From positions 1-7,279 of the forward strand of contig JAKAXP010000120.1 in the NCBI GenBank assembly GCA_021816545.1: a stretch of 7,279 nucleotides of DNA. Direction: 5' to 3'. Under the pieces are notes generated by a model, which was given only the letters and a program-made list of their open reading frames with translations, did not search any database and had not been told where the DNA came from. How positions within the stretch are numbered: position 1 is the stretch's first letter; each line of letters begins with the position of its first letter. The DNA is from Bacteroidota bacterium (GTDB lineage: Bacteria; Bacteroidota; Bacteroidia; Bacteroidales; VadinHA17). Positions 1-6,220 of this stretch are shown here, one piece after another. The position numbers were made by a program, and so were the translations under genes.

Positions 1-660
1 GTCAATCAAGGCCTCCCTCACCTCTGCAATACAATTCTGGGTGAAGTTTGTGAACCGTATATAACCTGTGTTTTCATCCACCATGCCGTAATAGGGGACA
101 GCCGATATGGTGATCCTTTCCCTTTTCAGCCTTTTTGTCAGATCCTGGCCGTTGCGCCTGATTATAATTTCGGCTTCGGTTCCCGGCTCCCCCTTAAGCA
201 TTTCAGAGGCCTTGTCCGATGAAACACCTTTCAGTGATGTTCCGTCAATGCTGATCATCATGTCTCCTGGCCTGATGCCGCTCCTGTCGGCAGGGAATCC
301 CTTGTATACATTCGTTACAAGTATATAATCACCTGATTTTCTGATAAGTGACCCGAAGCCCCCATATTTGCCGGTGGTCATGAAATCAAGGTCCCCGGTC
401 TCCTCTTCCGGGTAGTATACAGTGTAGGGATCAAGTGTGGCAAGCATGCTGTTGATGCTCCTGGTGACAAGCTTTTCTGGATCAATTTCATCCACGTAAA
501 AGGCATTCAGTTCCCTGAAGAGCGAAATATAGATATCAAGGTTCTTCGTGAGTTTGAAATCCTTGTTCTCCTGGCCTCCGATCAGAAATCCCAGTGTGAT
601 AATTGCAGTAACGGCTATTGCCGGAACCAGGAGAATCTTTTTTCTGTTCTTGCTTCTCAT
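1..660 (-). CDS. S41-family C-terminal processing peptidase (Ctp/Prc-like), N-terminal part, cut by window edge
   Basis: Serine protease of the S41 (carboxy-terminal processing) family, expected to be membrane-anchored and to act in the periplasm. The visible 220 codons begin MRSKNRKK, followed by a hydrophobic segment at about residues 9-28 (signal anchor or uncleaved signal). A helical region (40-75) leads to LDPYTVYYPEEE (76-87), which matches the family's usual LDPxSxYxxxEE stretch. A PDZ domain follows at about 98-178, with the ligand-loop GFGSLIRK (101-108) and the ADRSGIRPGDMMISIDG core (124-140). The peptide then enters the protease fold (GYIRFTNFTQN, 199-209), and the frame stays open to base 1. 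The catalytic Ser/Lys lie beyond the window, so activity cannot be judged. The start is the first Met of the frame, directly before the basic, then hydrophobic N-terminus. It lies 20 bp after rnpA and is probably co-transcribed with it. Family assignment is firm; the substrate is unknown. Confidence 0.93.
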   Translation of the reverse strand, partial: MRSKNRKKILLVPAIAVTAIITLGFLIGGQENKDFKLTKNLDIYISLFRELNAFYVDEIDPEKLVTRSINSMLATLDPYTVYYPEEETGDLDFMTTGKYGGFGSLIRKSGDYILVTNVYKGFPADRSGIRPGDMMISIDGTSLKGVSSDKASEMLKGEPGTEAEIIIRRNGQDLTKRLKRERITISAVPYYGMVDENTGYIRFTNFTQNCIAEVREALID

Positions 661-680
661 AAAAGAAAATTTTCACAAAG

Positions 681-1073
681 TTAATATTTAAGACCTGACA
701 CTCTTGCAATGGCGTCCGTTATGCACTTCTCCGCGAAAGAGTAGGGTTTTATCACAGTGTCGGTCCATATAAGCGCGATTTCTGCACGCCGGCCTCCCTG
801 TTGCATCAGGAGTATGAGAGGCTGCTTGTTTTTGCGCCATGCCTCCTTCAGCCTTCTTCTCATCAGATTACGGTCAACAGCTTTTTTGAAATGCCTTTTC
901 GGAACGGTTATCAGTATCCTGACCGGCTGTATTTCAGGGGTTGCAGGAAGAAACCTGCAGACAACCCTGAGGGAGGGCAAATTGATTGCCTTACCCTCTG
1001 CAAAAAGTTCGCTGACAGCCTTCACCCCGCAAAGCCGTTCACTTTTTTTAAATGATTCCGCCCGCCTTTTCAT
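681..1073 (-). CDS. rnpA: Ribonuclease P protein component
   Basis: Protein subunit of RNase P, which helps the catalytic RNA remove 5' leaders from pre-tRNAs. The protein is 130 aa, within the family's usual 110-140. It has the N-terminal FKKSERL element (8-14), the SELFAEGKAI segment (21-30), the central beta strand VRILITVPKRHFKKAV (51-66) and the diagnostic arginine-rich RNR-type helix DRNLMRRRLKEAWR (67-80). The helix matches AVxRNxxxRRLKExxR well. The common bacterial neighbours rpmH, yidD and yidC are absent; hemD lies upstream and an S41 peptidase downstream, an arrangement I recall from Bacteroidota. There is no Shine-Dalgarno. The start codon lies 3 nt beyond the U-tract of a strong hairpin, so its expression may depend on readthrough or on a promoter I cannot recognise. 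Identification is secure. Confidence 0.95.
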   Translation of the reverse strand: MKRRAESFKKSERLCGVKAVSELFAEGKAINLPSLRVVCRFLPATPEIQPVRILITVPKRHFKKAVDRNLMRRRLKEAWRKNKQPLILLMQQGGRRAEIALIWTDTVIKPYSFAEKCITDAIARVSGLKY

Positions 1074-1076
1074 GAT

Positions 1077-1111
1077 AAAAAGAAAGCATCAATCCGGGTG
1101 GATGGATGCTT
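1077..1111 (-). terminator. Intrinsic terminator-like hairpin between hemD and rnpA (possible rnpA attenuator)
   Basis: Read on the minus strand, AAGCATC-c-ATCC-(ACCC)-GGAT-t-GATGCTT forms an 11-bp stem with a single internal C/U mismatch and a 4-nt loop (1084-1111). UCUUUUU follows immediately (1083-1077). That is the layout of a rho-independent terminator. On the plus strand the hairpin is followed by CCGGTCTGA, so it works only in the minus direction. It lies 28 bp after the hemD stop codon, and its U-tract ends 3 nt before the rnpA ATG. It therefore either ends the deoC-DUF4271-hemD transcript or attenuates rnpA. Folding was done by eye; there is no expression evidence. Confidence 0.7.
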
Positions 1112-1139
1112 CCGGTCTGATATTATGTCCTTTCCGGAA

Positions 1140-1895
1140 CTATTTGTTGTTCTTGTTATACTCCTTAAGGAAGTTGTCAAGGGCCATTGTCATTGAGGGG
1201 GCCTTGGGATTGGGGGCCTGTAGGTCAAGCCTGAATCCCTCGTTGGTAACCGCCTCCGCTGTGGTAGGCCCGAAGGCAGCAATCTTCACATCCCCCTGCA
1301 CGAAAGTCGGGAAGTTCTCCTTGAGCGACTTGATACCAGAAGGGCTGAAGAACACTAATATGTCATAATCCAGCTCCTTGGAATCAAAATCCCTGCTGAT
1401 TGTGCGGTACATCGTACCGATTGTATGCCTGATCTTGTGCTTTACAAGAAGCTCAGGAACATCTGACTTGTGAGGATCAGAGAGCGGCACGAAGAAGTTT
1501 TCTTCCTTATGCTTGATGATCACGTCAATAAGATCTTCAAAATTGGCCTTGCCATGAAAGATCTTCCGCTTCCTGTACACTATGTATTTCTGCAGGTAAA
1601 AAGCCACATTCTCAGTTATGCAGAAGTACTTCATCGTGTCAGGAACAGTGATGCGCATCTCCTCGCATATCCTGAAATAATGGTCTATAGCAGTCTTTGA
1701 GGTGAAAATAATCGCGGAAAAATCAACAAGGTTGATCTTTTGCTGCCGGAAATCCTTTGCAGAGATGCCCTCAATCTGGATAAACTGTTTAAAGTCTATT
1801 TTCAGATTATATTTTTTTGCGAGCTCGAAATATGGTGATTTCGGATTGTTTGGCTCAGGCTGCGACACTAATACCTTCCTTATTTTCAAAGCCAT
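1140..1895 (-). CDS. hemD: Uroporphyrinogen-III synthase (HemD family, Bacteroidota type)
   Basis: Expected to cyclise and invert ring D of hydroxymethylbilane to give uroporphyrinogen III, the common precursor of heme, siroheme and corrinoids, in the cytoplasm. The 251-aa length fits the family. The two-lobed pattern is visible: the N-terminal strand KIRKVLVSQPEP (4-15), IIFTSKTAIDHYF (62-74) in the first lobe, the linker and second lobe from about 125, then ILVFFSPSGIKSL (179-191) and the AAFGPTTAEAV segment (206-216), and APNPKAPSM (227-235) near the C-terminus. HemD is among the least conserved tetrapyrrole enzymes, and there is no linked hemA, hemB, hemC or cysG here, so function rests on the fold signature and on the DUF4271-hemD-rnpA gene order I recall for Bacteroidota. 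The start MALKIRK places the first beta strand at the N-terminus; DUF4271 ends 37 bp upstream. Confidence 0.85.
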   Translation of the reverse strand: MALKIRKVLVSQPEPNNPKSPYFELAKKYNLKIDFKQFIQIEGISAKDFRQQKINLVDFSAIIFTSKTAIDHYFRICEEMRITVPDTMKYFCITENVAFYLQKYIVYRKRKIFHGKANFEDLIDVIIKHKEENFFVPLSDPHKSDVPELLVKHKIRHTIGTMYRTISRDFDSKELDYDILVFFSPSGIKSLKENFPTFVQGDVKIAAFGPTTAEAVTNEGFRLDLQAPNPKAPSMTMALDNFLKEYNKNNK

Positions 1896-1932
1896 AAAGT
1901 TTTTAGTTCAACCTCCACATTCTTTCCGTCTG

Positions 1933-2790
1933 TCAGAATACCCCGAGTATCTTAAGTGTGACAAGAACGGGTAAGACTTCAAGGGCACAAAGGTACAAAA
2001 GGAAATAAAATATTGGAATATGCCTGTCGTGAAAAATTGAATACAGCCTTAAGACTCTGATTAACAGGAGTATGGCTACAAATATAAGCCCGGTTGTTAT
2101 GAATGGGAGTGAGTTATTCAGCGGTGCAAACAGAATAATTCCGTTAAGGACAAACAAAACTGCAGAACAGGCGAACCATATGTTGTAGACAACATTCACA
2201 TACTCACGGAACAGGTTTTTAAGGCCGGTAATACCTGCCAGAACCATGCTTGTAAGGTGCCTGAGAAGGAGTGCAGCCAGGAAGGATCCGCCAAGGACGG
2301 CTGTCAGTCCCGTCGGACCGCCAAACAGGTCATTGTCTGCCAGACCGGGTACCAGCAGTGCAGTGGAGGCAAAGAGGCTTACATTAAGTATTGTGAAAAT
2401 GTTTCTGAGAATAGGAGGCCATGAAAAAACTTCTGATGTGCCTGCAGGAACAGTCTCTTCACGTCTCCGGAAGCTTATTGAGGAGAGGCCGCTGAATATG
2501 CTCCTGCGGCCGAAGACTGTCAGGAGTGTTACCAGCAGGAGTGAAAGGGAGAGGATAATGAATCCCATGTCCGTATTGACAGTCTCCCGGGGACGCGGAT
2601 CTCCCTCAATCCGCTTCAGTCGGGAGATGTAATCAGCTGTCAGTCCGCCGGCATGGTCTTCCCTGACTGTCATCTCCTCCGGGCCTGACATGAGCGGAAT
2701 AATGCTGCCAATGCTGTACTCTGCCTGCGGAAGCGGCAGGTTGAGAGTGTCAGCAGCAACACTTGTTGTATCGCCCGGACCGTTGGTCAT
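1933..2790 (-). CDS. DUF4271 domain-containing integral membrane protein
   Basis: 285 aa, function unknown. Residues 1-70 are polar, predicted non-membrane and rich in Pro, Gly, Thr and charged residues, with little sign of a fold. About six hydrophobic segments follow: 75-93, 128-149, 158-177, 198-222, 229-247 and 258-279. A basic loop (FGRRSIFS...FRRREE, 93-112) suggests a cytoplasmic stretch after the first segment. The C-terminal signature, FHDRHIPIFYFLLYLCALE at 253-271 followed by VLPVL at 272-276, is what I recognise as the conserved end of DUF4271, a family found essentially in Bacteroidota next to hemD. It lies 9 bp after deoC and 37 bp before hemD, so it is probably co-transcribed with both. 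The steady pairing with hemD suggests, without proof, an envelope role linked to tetrapyrrole metabolism. No catalytic motif is visible. Confidence 0.8.
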   Translation of the reverse strand: MTNGPGDTTSVAADTLNLPLPQAEYSIGSIIPLMSGPEEMTVREDHAGGLTADYISRLKRIEGDPRPRETVNTDMGFIILSLSLLLVTLLTVFGRRSIFSGLSSISFRRREETVPAGTSEVFSWPPILRNIFTILNVSLFASTALLVPGLADNDLFGGPTGLTAVLGGSFLAALLLRHLTSMVLAGITGLKNLFREYVNVVYNIWFACSAVLFVLNGIILFAPLNNSLPFITTGLIFVAILLLIRVLRLYSIFHDRHIPIFYFLLYLCALEVLPVLVTLKILGVF

Positions 2791-2799
2791 GACTTGGAT

Positions 2800-3672
2800 T
2801 TAGAAGTAAGCCGGCGTGCCGGGATAGAGTTCGGTAAGGATATTGTTGGCAAGGCGTGAGGCTCCGATCCTGAAATAGTCGGGAGAAAGCCACTTCGCGC
2901 CCAGCATGTTTTTCACAATGAAGTAGTAAACCATTGCATCATCTGGATTTACGATACCTCCTGCCGGTTTGAAACCTATCATTATGCCGGTTTCGTTATA
3001 GTAATCCCTTATTGCCCTGCACATCACCCAGGCTGCTTCGGGAGTGGCTGAGACCGTGCTCTTGCCGGTCGATGTCTTGATGAAGTCAGCTCCTGATTCC
3101 ATGGCAATTATTGATGCCCTGTAGATGTTCCTTTCATCCTTGAGCAATCCGGTCTCAAGGATCACCTTCAGCGTTGTTTCGCCAGCAGCTTCCCTTATTT
3201 CCTTCAGCTCATCGATGACAGTGTCAAGGGCTCCCTCGAGGAAGGTGCCAACCGGTATGACCACATCTATTTCATCAGCGCCCATCCTCACAGCCATCGA
3301 TGTTTCAAGTATCTTCACCTCGGTGAAGGTCTGGGCTGTGGGGAACGAGGCGGCCACCACGGCCAGTTTCACGCCGCAGTTTCCGAGTCCCTCCCGGGCC
3401 ACCCGTGCGAAGTTCGGGTAAACACAAAGTGCTGCAACATTGCTGATTTCACTGAAGCTGTAGCTGAACTGGGAGGCTCTTTCAGCAAAACTCCTTATGC
3501 TGGCATCACTGTCAGAAGTATTGAGGCTGGTAAGATCAAGACAGGAGAAAATTTCCCTCAGTATCGGAGCCCTTTCAACGGTACCGGGCATCCTTTTTGC
3601 CTCGGCGATACATTCACCCATCTCTCCCGGTGAATAGTCATGGTTTAAGAGTTTCTTATATAATTTGCTCAT
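2800..3672 (-). CDS. deoC: Deoxyribose-phosphate aldolase (class I, DERA)
   Basis: Reversibly cleaves 2-deoxy-D-ribose 5-phosphate to glyceraldehyde 3-phosphate and acetaldehyde, the last step of deoxynucleoside catabolism. The TIM-barrel active site is intact: Schiff-base Lys199 in DFIKTSTGK (196-204), the second lysine Lys235 in GFKPAGG (233-239) and the proton-relay Asp136 in GADEIDVVIP (131-140). CLDLTSLN (44-51) opens the barrel and ALCVYPNFA (81-89) follows. At 290 aa it is longer than the 259-aa E. coli enzyme, mostly through an N-terminal helix-rich extension (about 1-40). It ends in Ala-Tyr-Phe; E. coli DERA ends in a functionally important Tyr, so Tyr289 may play the same part (inference). 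No deoA, deoB, deoD or phosphorylase gene is linked. A palindrome lies 31 bp upstream of the start codon. DUF4271 follows after 9 bp. Confidence 0.96.
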   Translation of the reverse strand: MSKLYKKLLNHDYSPGEMGECIAEAKRMPGTVERAPILREIFSCLDLTSLNTSDSDASIRSFAERASQFSYSFSEISNVAALCVYPNFARVAREGLGNCGVKLAVVAASFPTAQTFTEVKILETSMAVRMGADEIDVVIPVGTFLEGALDTVIDELKEIREAAGETTLKVILETGLLKDERNIYRASIIAMESGADFIKTSTGKSTVSATPEAAWVMCRAIRDYYNETGIMIGFKPAGGIVNPDDAMVYYFIVKNMLGAKWLSPDYFRIGASRLANNILTELYPGTPAYF

Positions 3673-3694
3673 AATGAAGGTTGTGTGTGATCAG

Positions 3695-3721
3695 CAACAG
3701 TATGTTTGACTGCCGTCAAAC
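3695..3721 (-). promoter_or_regulatory. Candidate deoC promoter/operator: 18-bp perfect inverted repeat next to a TAnnTTTG-like box
   Basis: The 95-bp gap between the MFS stop and the deoC start contains GTTTGAC-GGCA-GTCAAAC (3721-3704 on the minus strand), perfect 7-bp arms around a 4-nt spacer. TACTGTTG (3702-3695) follows directly and matches the Bacteroidota -7 box TAnnTTTG at all but one fixed position. A further TTGAC half-site lies just upstream (on the plus strand GTCAA at 3726-3730), giving TTGAC, TTGAC and GTCAA half-sites. There is no T-tract on either side, so a terminator is unlikely. This arrangement would let a dimeric repressor block deoC transcription. The -33 TTTG spacing does not fit the consensus, so the promoter call is tentative. 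Confidence 0.4.
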
Positions 3722-3767
3722 GCGGGTCAATTTAGTTGTTTTTAGTGAAAACAAAATAAAAATCAGA

Positions 3768-5144
3768 CTATTTGCGAAGGCTTTTGTTTCTGGCCAGCGA
3801 AGCGAATATGCCGGCGAAGCAGAGAACGGAGAAAACAATGAATCCGCTCTTCATGGAATTCATCAGCTGAGGGTAGTTGCCGGGGTTGATCTTTTCCTGA
3901 CCCATGTACAGAGCCAGCAGCATCAGGGCAATTGCCATGCTGAAGGTCTGGCCCACATTCCTCATGGTCCCCAGCATACCGGAGGCGTTGCCAAGCTGTC
4001 GTTTCTCAACGGAGCTCATGATAGCATTTGAGTTGGGAGAGGAGAAAAGCGAAAAACCCGCACCCATGATGACCAGGACAATAACGATAAGCGCAACGGA
4101 GGTCCCGGCATTCAGGAAACAGAGAATTATCAGCGCAACGGAGGTGATGGCCATGCCGATGGAAGCCAGTACTCCCGGGTTATGGCGGTCGGACAGCTTG
4201 CCGGCTGCCGGTGAAATAAGTGCCATGGTCAGGGGCCATGACATCAGGACGAAGCCTGCATCGCGGGGTCCGAGGTCTTTGATGTATTGCAGGAACAGGC
4301 TCAGGAAGAATCCTATTGCACTTGTGGCCGCATAATGAATCAGAGCAGCCAGGCTGGAAAAGGCAAAGACCCGGTTTTTTGAAATAAGTGTTATGTCAAA
4401 CAGCGGGTGCATAGCACGTTTTTCCCTGATGACAAACAGGGGCATGAGAAGAAGTCCTGACACGGTGATAACCCATCCAGCCGCAGAGGGAAGTTTTGAA
4501 AACCCGTACATCAGCGCAGCAATTGATACTCCGTATATAACCGCGCCGGTCCAGTCAAAACTCTCACCCTTAGCCTCAGCCCATTCCTTTTTCATCTTGC
4601 GGCGGATCAGGATAAGACTGATTATTCCCATCGGGATAAGAAAGGCGAAGATGCTCCTCCAGCCCAGGTATCGTGTAAGCAGGCCTCCCAGGAACGGACC
4701 TGAAGCAAGCCCGACATATACTGCCGTAACATTGATACCCATGGCCCGGCCTCTCTCCCCCGGCGGGAATACTGATGTCAGTATCGCCATATTGGTGCCG
4801 AACATCAATGCTCCCCCGATCCCCTGAAGTATCCGTACGCCGATAAGCCACCTGATGCCGGGGGTGAATGTGAGCAGGATCATTGAAATGGTGAAGATTA
4901 TCAGGCCGGCGGTGAAGACCCTCCTTCGTCCGAGAATGTCTCCGGCTCTTCCGGCCGGTAGCAGCAGGATGGAGGTGGTAAGCATGTAACTGCTTATGAT
5001 CCAGTTGAGTGTGACGGCATTAAGGCTGAATTCATCCCCGATTGAAGGGAGTGCAAGATTGACCGCTGACCCCATGAAGGGGGTCAGGAAGGATGCAAAG
5101 GCTGTCACCGTCAGCACCGACCGTTTAAGTTCGCTGTCGGTCAT
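3768..5144 (-). CDS. MFS transporter, DHA2 family (14 TM, EmrB/QacA-like)
   Basis: Inner-membrane, proton-driven transporter of the major facilitator superfamily; the drug:H+ antiporter-2 (DHA2) family exports toxic or amphiphilic compounds. The protein is 458 aa with about 14 hydrophobic segments, at roughly 10-30, 46-64, 77-94, 98-119, 135-154, 162-180, 199-213, 222-238, 259-285, 295-312, 326-345, 348-367, 396-414 and 432-449. Motif A is GRAGDILGRRRVF (65-77) and antiporter motif C is GLASGPFLGG (145-154). A second motif-A-like loop, GKLSDRHNPG, is at 315-324. WIISSYMLTTSILLLPAGR (48-66) is typical of DHA2 members. Its ATG overlaps the dtd stop codon as ATGA, implying translational coupling. 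There is no linked membrane-fusion protein (EmrA) or TetR/MarR regulator, so the substrate cannot be predicted. It seems to sit where many Bacteroidota carry a MazG-like pyrophosphohydrolase gene. Confidence 0.92.
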   Translation of the reverse strand: MTDSELKRSVLTVTAFASFLTPFMGSAVNLALPSIGDEFSLNAVTLNWIISSYMLTTSILLLPAGRAGDILGRRRVFTAGLIIFTISMILLTFTPGIRWLIGVRILQGIGGALMFGTNMAILTSVFPPGERGRAMGINVTAVYVGLASGPFLGGLLTRYLGWRSIFAFLIPMGIISLILIRRKMKKEWAEAKGESFDWTGAVIYGVSIAALMYGFSKLPSAAGWVITVSGLLLMPLFVIREKRAMHPLFDITLISKNRVFAFSSLAALIHYAATSAIGFFLSLFLQYIKDLGPRDAGFVLMSWPLTMALISPAAGKLSDRHNPGVLASIGMAITSVALIILCFLNAGTSVALIVIVLVIMGAGFSLFSSPNSNAIMSSVEKRQLGNASGMLGTMRNVGQTFSMAIALMLLALYMGQEKINPGNYPQLMNSMKSGFIVFSVLCFAGIFASLARNKSLRK

Positions 5145-5593
5145 TCCCTGTTTCTGCTGTCAATTATTATTGTCACAGGTCCGTCATTTACAAGTTCAAT
5201 GTCCATCATTGCACCGAACACCCCGGTTGCAGGCATTTTCCCGAGCAATTCCCCGGTACGGGCAATGAATTCCTCATAAAGCGGTATAGCTTTTTCCGGC
5301 CTTGCAGCACGGATGTATGACGGCCTGTTCCCCTTTTTGGTGGATGCATGCAGGGTGAACTGGCTCACAATCATGATCTCGCTTCCCGTTTCAGCGGCGG
5401 AAAGGTTCATCACTCCGTTGCTGTCATCAAATACGCGGAGGCTTACAATCCTTGCAGCAAGCCATGCCGCATCCTCCGGACCGTCTGCATCTTCAATGCC
5501 GGCGAGCACCAGGAGCCCATTTCCAATGGCGGAATGCAATTTCCCGTCTATTGTTACCGAAGCTCTTCTGACTCTCTGTACAACTATCCTCAT
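5141..5593 (-). CDS. dtd: D-aminoacyl-tRNA deacylase (D-Tyr-tRNA deacylase)
   Basis: Hydrolyses D-amino acids, and mischarged glycine, from tRNAs, a proofreading step in the cytoplasm. The protein is 150 aa, the usual DTD length. Both signature motifs are present: SQFTLHA (77-83) holding the catalytic Thr80 region, and the cis Gly-Pro motif NDGPVTI (136-142, Gly138-Pro139), which excludes L-aminoacyl substrates. The N-terminus MRIVVQRVRRASVTIDG is canonical. The open frame extends upstream to an ATG at 5644, but those 17 extra residues (MVAKIVIIAIF...) fall in the promoter-like divergent region and lack family support, so I take the ATG at 5593. The last codons overlap the MFS start by 4 bp. 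dtd lies near deoC, as I recall for other Bacteroidota. Expression probably begins in the 60-bp gap shared with mntP. Confidence 0.95.
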   Translation of the reverse strand: MRIVVQRVRRASVTIDGKLHSAIGNGLLVLAGIEDADGPEDAAWLAARIVSLRVFDDSNGVMNLSAAETGSEIMIVSQFTLHASTKKGNRPSYIRAARPEKAIPLYEEFIARTGELLGKMPATGVFGAMMDIELVNDGPVTIIIDSRNRE

Positions 5594-5610
5594 ACCGTCA
5601 AACAGGGTGG

Positions 5611-5637
5611 TAAAAATAGCAATTATTACTATTTTTG
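5611..5637. promoter_or_regulatory. Divergent promoter/operator region between dtd and mntP, with an A/T inverted repeat
   Basis: The 60 bp between the two start codons contain AAAAATAG (5612-5619), a 9-nt spacer and CTATTTTT (5629-5636), a perfect 8-bp inverted repeat. Its right arm completes TATTTTTG (5630-5637) on the plus strand, an exact match to the Bacteroidota -7 box TAnnTTTG, about 16 bp before the mntP ATG. Its left arm gives TATTTTTA (5618-5611) on the minus strand, one base short of the consensus, for dtd. The same octamer TATTTTTG lies upstream of the PHP gene. No clear -33 TTTG is seen for either direction. The symmetry could equally mark a regulator-binding site. Confidence 0.45.
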
Positions 5638-5653
5638 CGACCATCTTAAGGAT

Positions 5654-6220
5654 ATGGACCTGGTTACTATCACAGCAATAGCCCTGGGCCTTTCACTCGA
5701 CAGCTTCGCGGTATCGCTGTCATGCGGGGTGATTGAGTCAAAAATCATTTTCAGGAGCGCAATGCGTATAGCCTTTATCCTCGCTCTTTTTCAGGGCGGC
5801 TTGACGGTCCTGGGCTTTTTCCTTGGTACAACTGTTTCCGTGTACATCGACAGATATGATCACTGGATTGCCTTCCTGTTACTTATGATACTGGGAATCA
5901 GGATGATAATCGGCGGACTCAAGGCTCCTGCCGACAGGCAGCCTGTTGATATCAGCCGGTGGCCTGTCGTTCTCACCATGGCGGTAGGTACAAGCATTGA
6001 CGCCTTTGCCGTTGGCATAAGTTTCGCACTCCTGAAGGTTCAGATATGGATTGCCGGGCTGATAATCGGCACTGTCACATTTCTGGCATCAATGACCGCA
6101 ATCCGCATTGGCAAATCGGCCGGCAGTCGCCTCGGCCCAAGAGTAGAGATCATCGGGGGAATAATACTTGCGGCGATAGGTGTCCGCATACTTGCAGAGA
6201 ACCTGATGTCTGCAGCCTGA
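5654..6220 (+). CDS. mntP: Manganese efflux pump MntP
   Basis: Inner-membrane exporter protecting the cell from excess Mn2+ (MntP, formerly DUF204/YebN). At 188 aa it matches the family length. It shows the inverted-repeat architecture of two three-helix halves, each opening with the signature: ALGLSLDSFAVSLSCG (10-25) and AVGTSIDAFAVGISFA (110-125). The paired acidic residues Asp16 and Asp116 are positioned like those known to be needed in E. coli MntP. Six hydrophobic segments lie at about 3-24, 35-60, 70-88, 104-125, 130-149 and 163-181. The frame is open far upstream (to 5348) but that stretch is antisense to dtd; MDLVTITAIALG is the normal family N-terminus, so the start is 5654. The leader is too short to hold a yybP-ykoY manganese riboswitch. 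It is divergent from dtd and convergent with the PHP gene. Confidence 0.95.
   Translation: MDLVTITAIALGLSLDSFAVSLSCGVIESKIIFRSAMRIAFILALFQGGLTVLGFFLGTTVSVYIDRYDHWIAFLLLMILGIRMIIGGLKAPADRQPVDISRWPVVLTMAVGTSIDAFAVGISFALLKVQIWIAGLIIGTVTFLASMTAIRIGKSAGSRLGPRVEIIGGIILAAIGVRILAENLMSAA

Noticed and set aside
757..1368. 203-codon plus-strand ORF across rnpA and the hemD end
   Set aside because: It lies opposite two firmly identified genes and has no recognisable domain; it is a shadow frame.
3736..3754. TTGTTTT/AAAACAA hairpin downstream of the MFS stop as a terminator
   Set aside because: The stem is almost all A/T and is followed on the minus strand by CTAAATTGACC rather than a T-run; it is too weak to call.
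5595..5603. GTTTGACGG shared by the sequences before dtd (5603-5595) and deoC (3721-3713)
   Set aside because: The dtd copy lies one base from its start codon and lacks the second palindrome arm; a shared 9-mer alone is not enough to call a common operator.
5594..5644. 17-residue N-terminal extension of dtd
   Set aside because: It runs through the A/T-rich divergent promoter region, and DTD proteins begin with MR(I/A)VVQRV, which occurs exactly at 5593.
5348..5653. Upstream extension of the mntP frame by 102 codons
   Set aside because: The stretch is antisense to dtd, lacks the hydrophobic family pattern, and MntP proteins start at MDLVTITAIALG-like sequences of about 188 aa.
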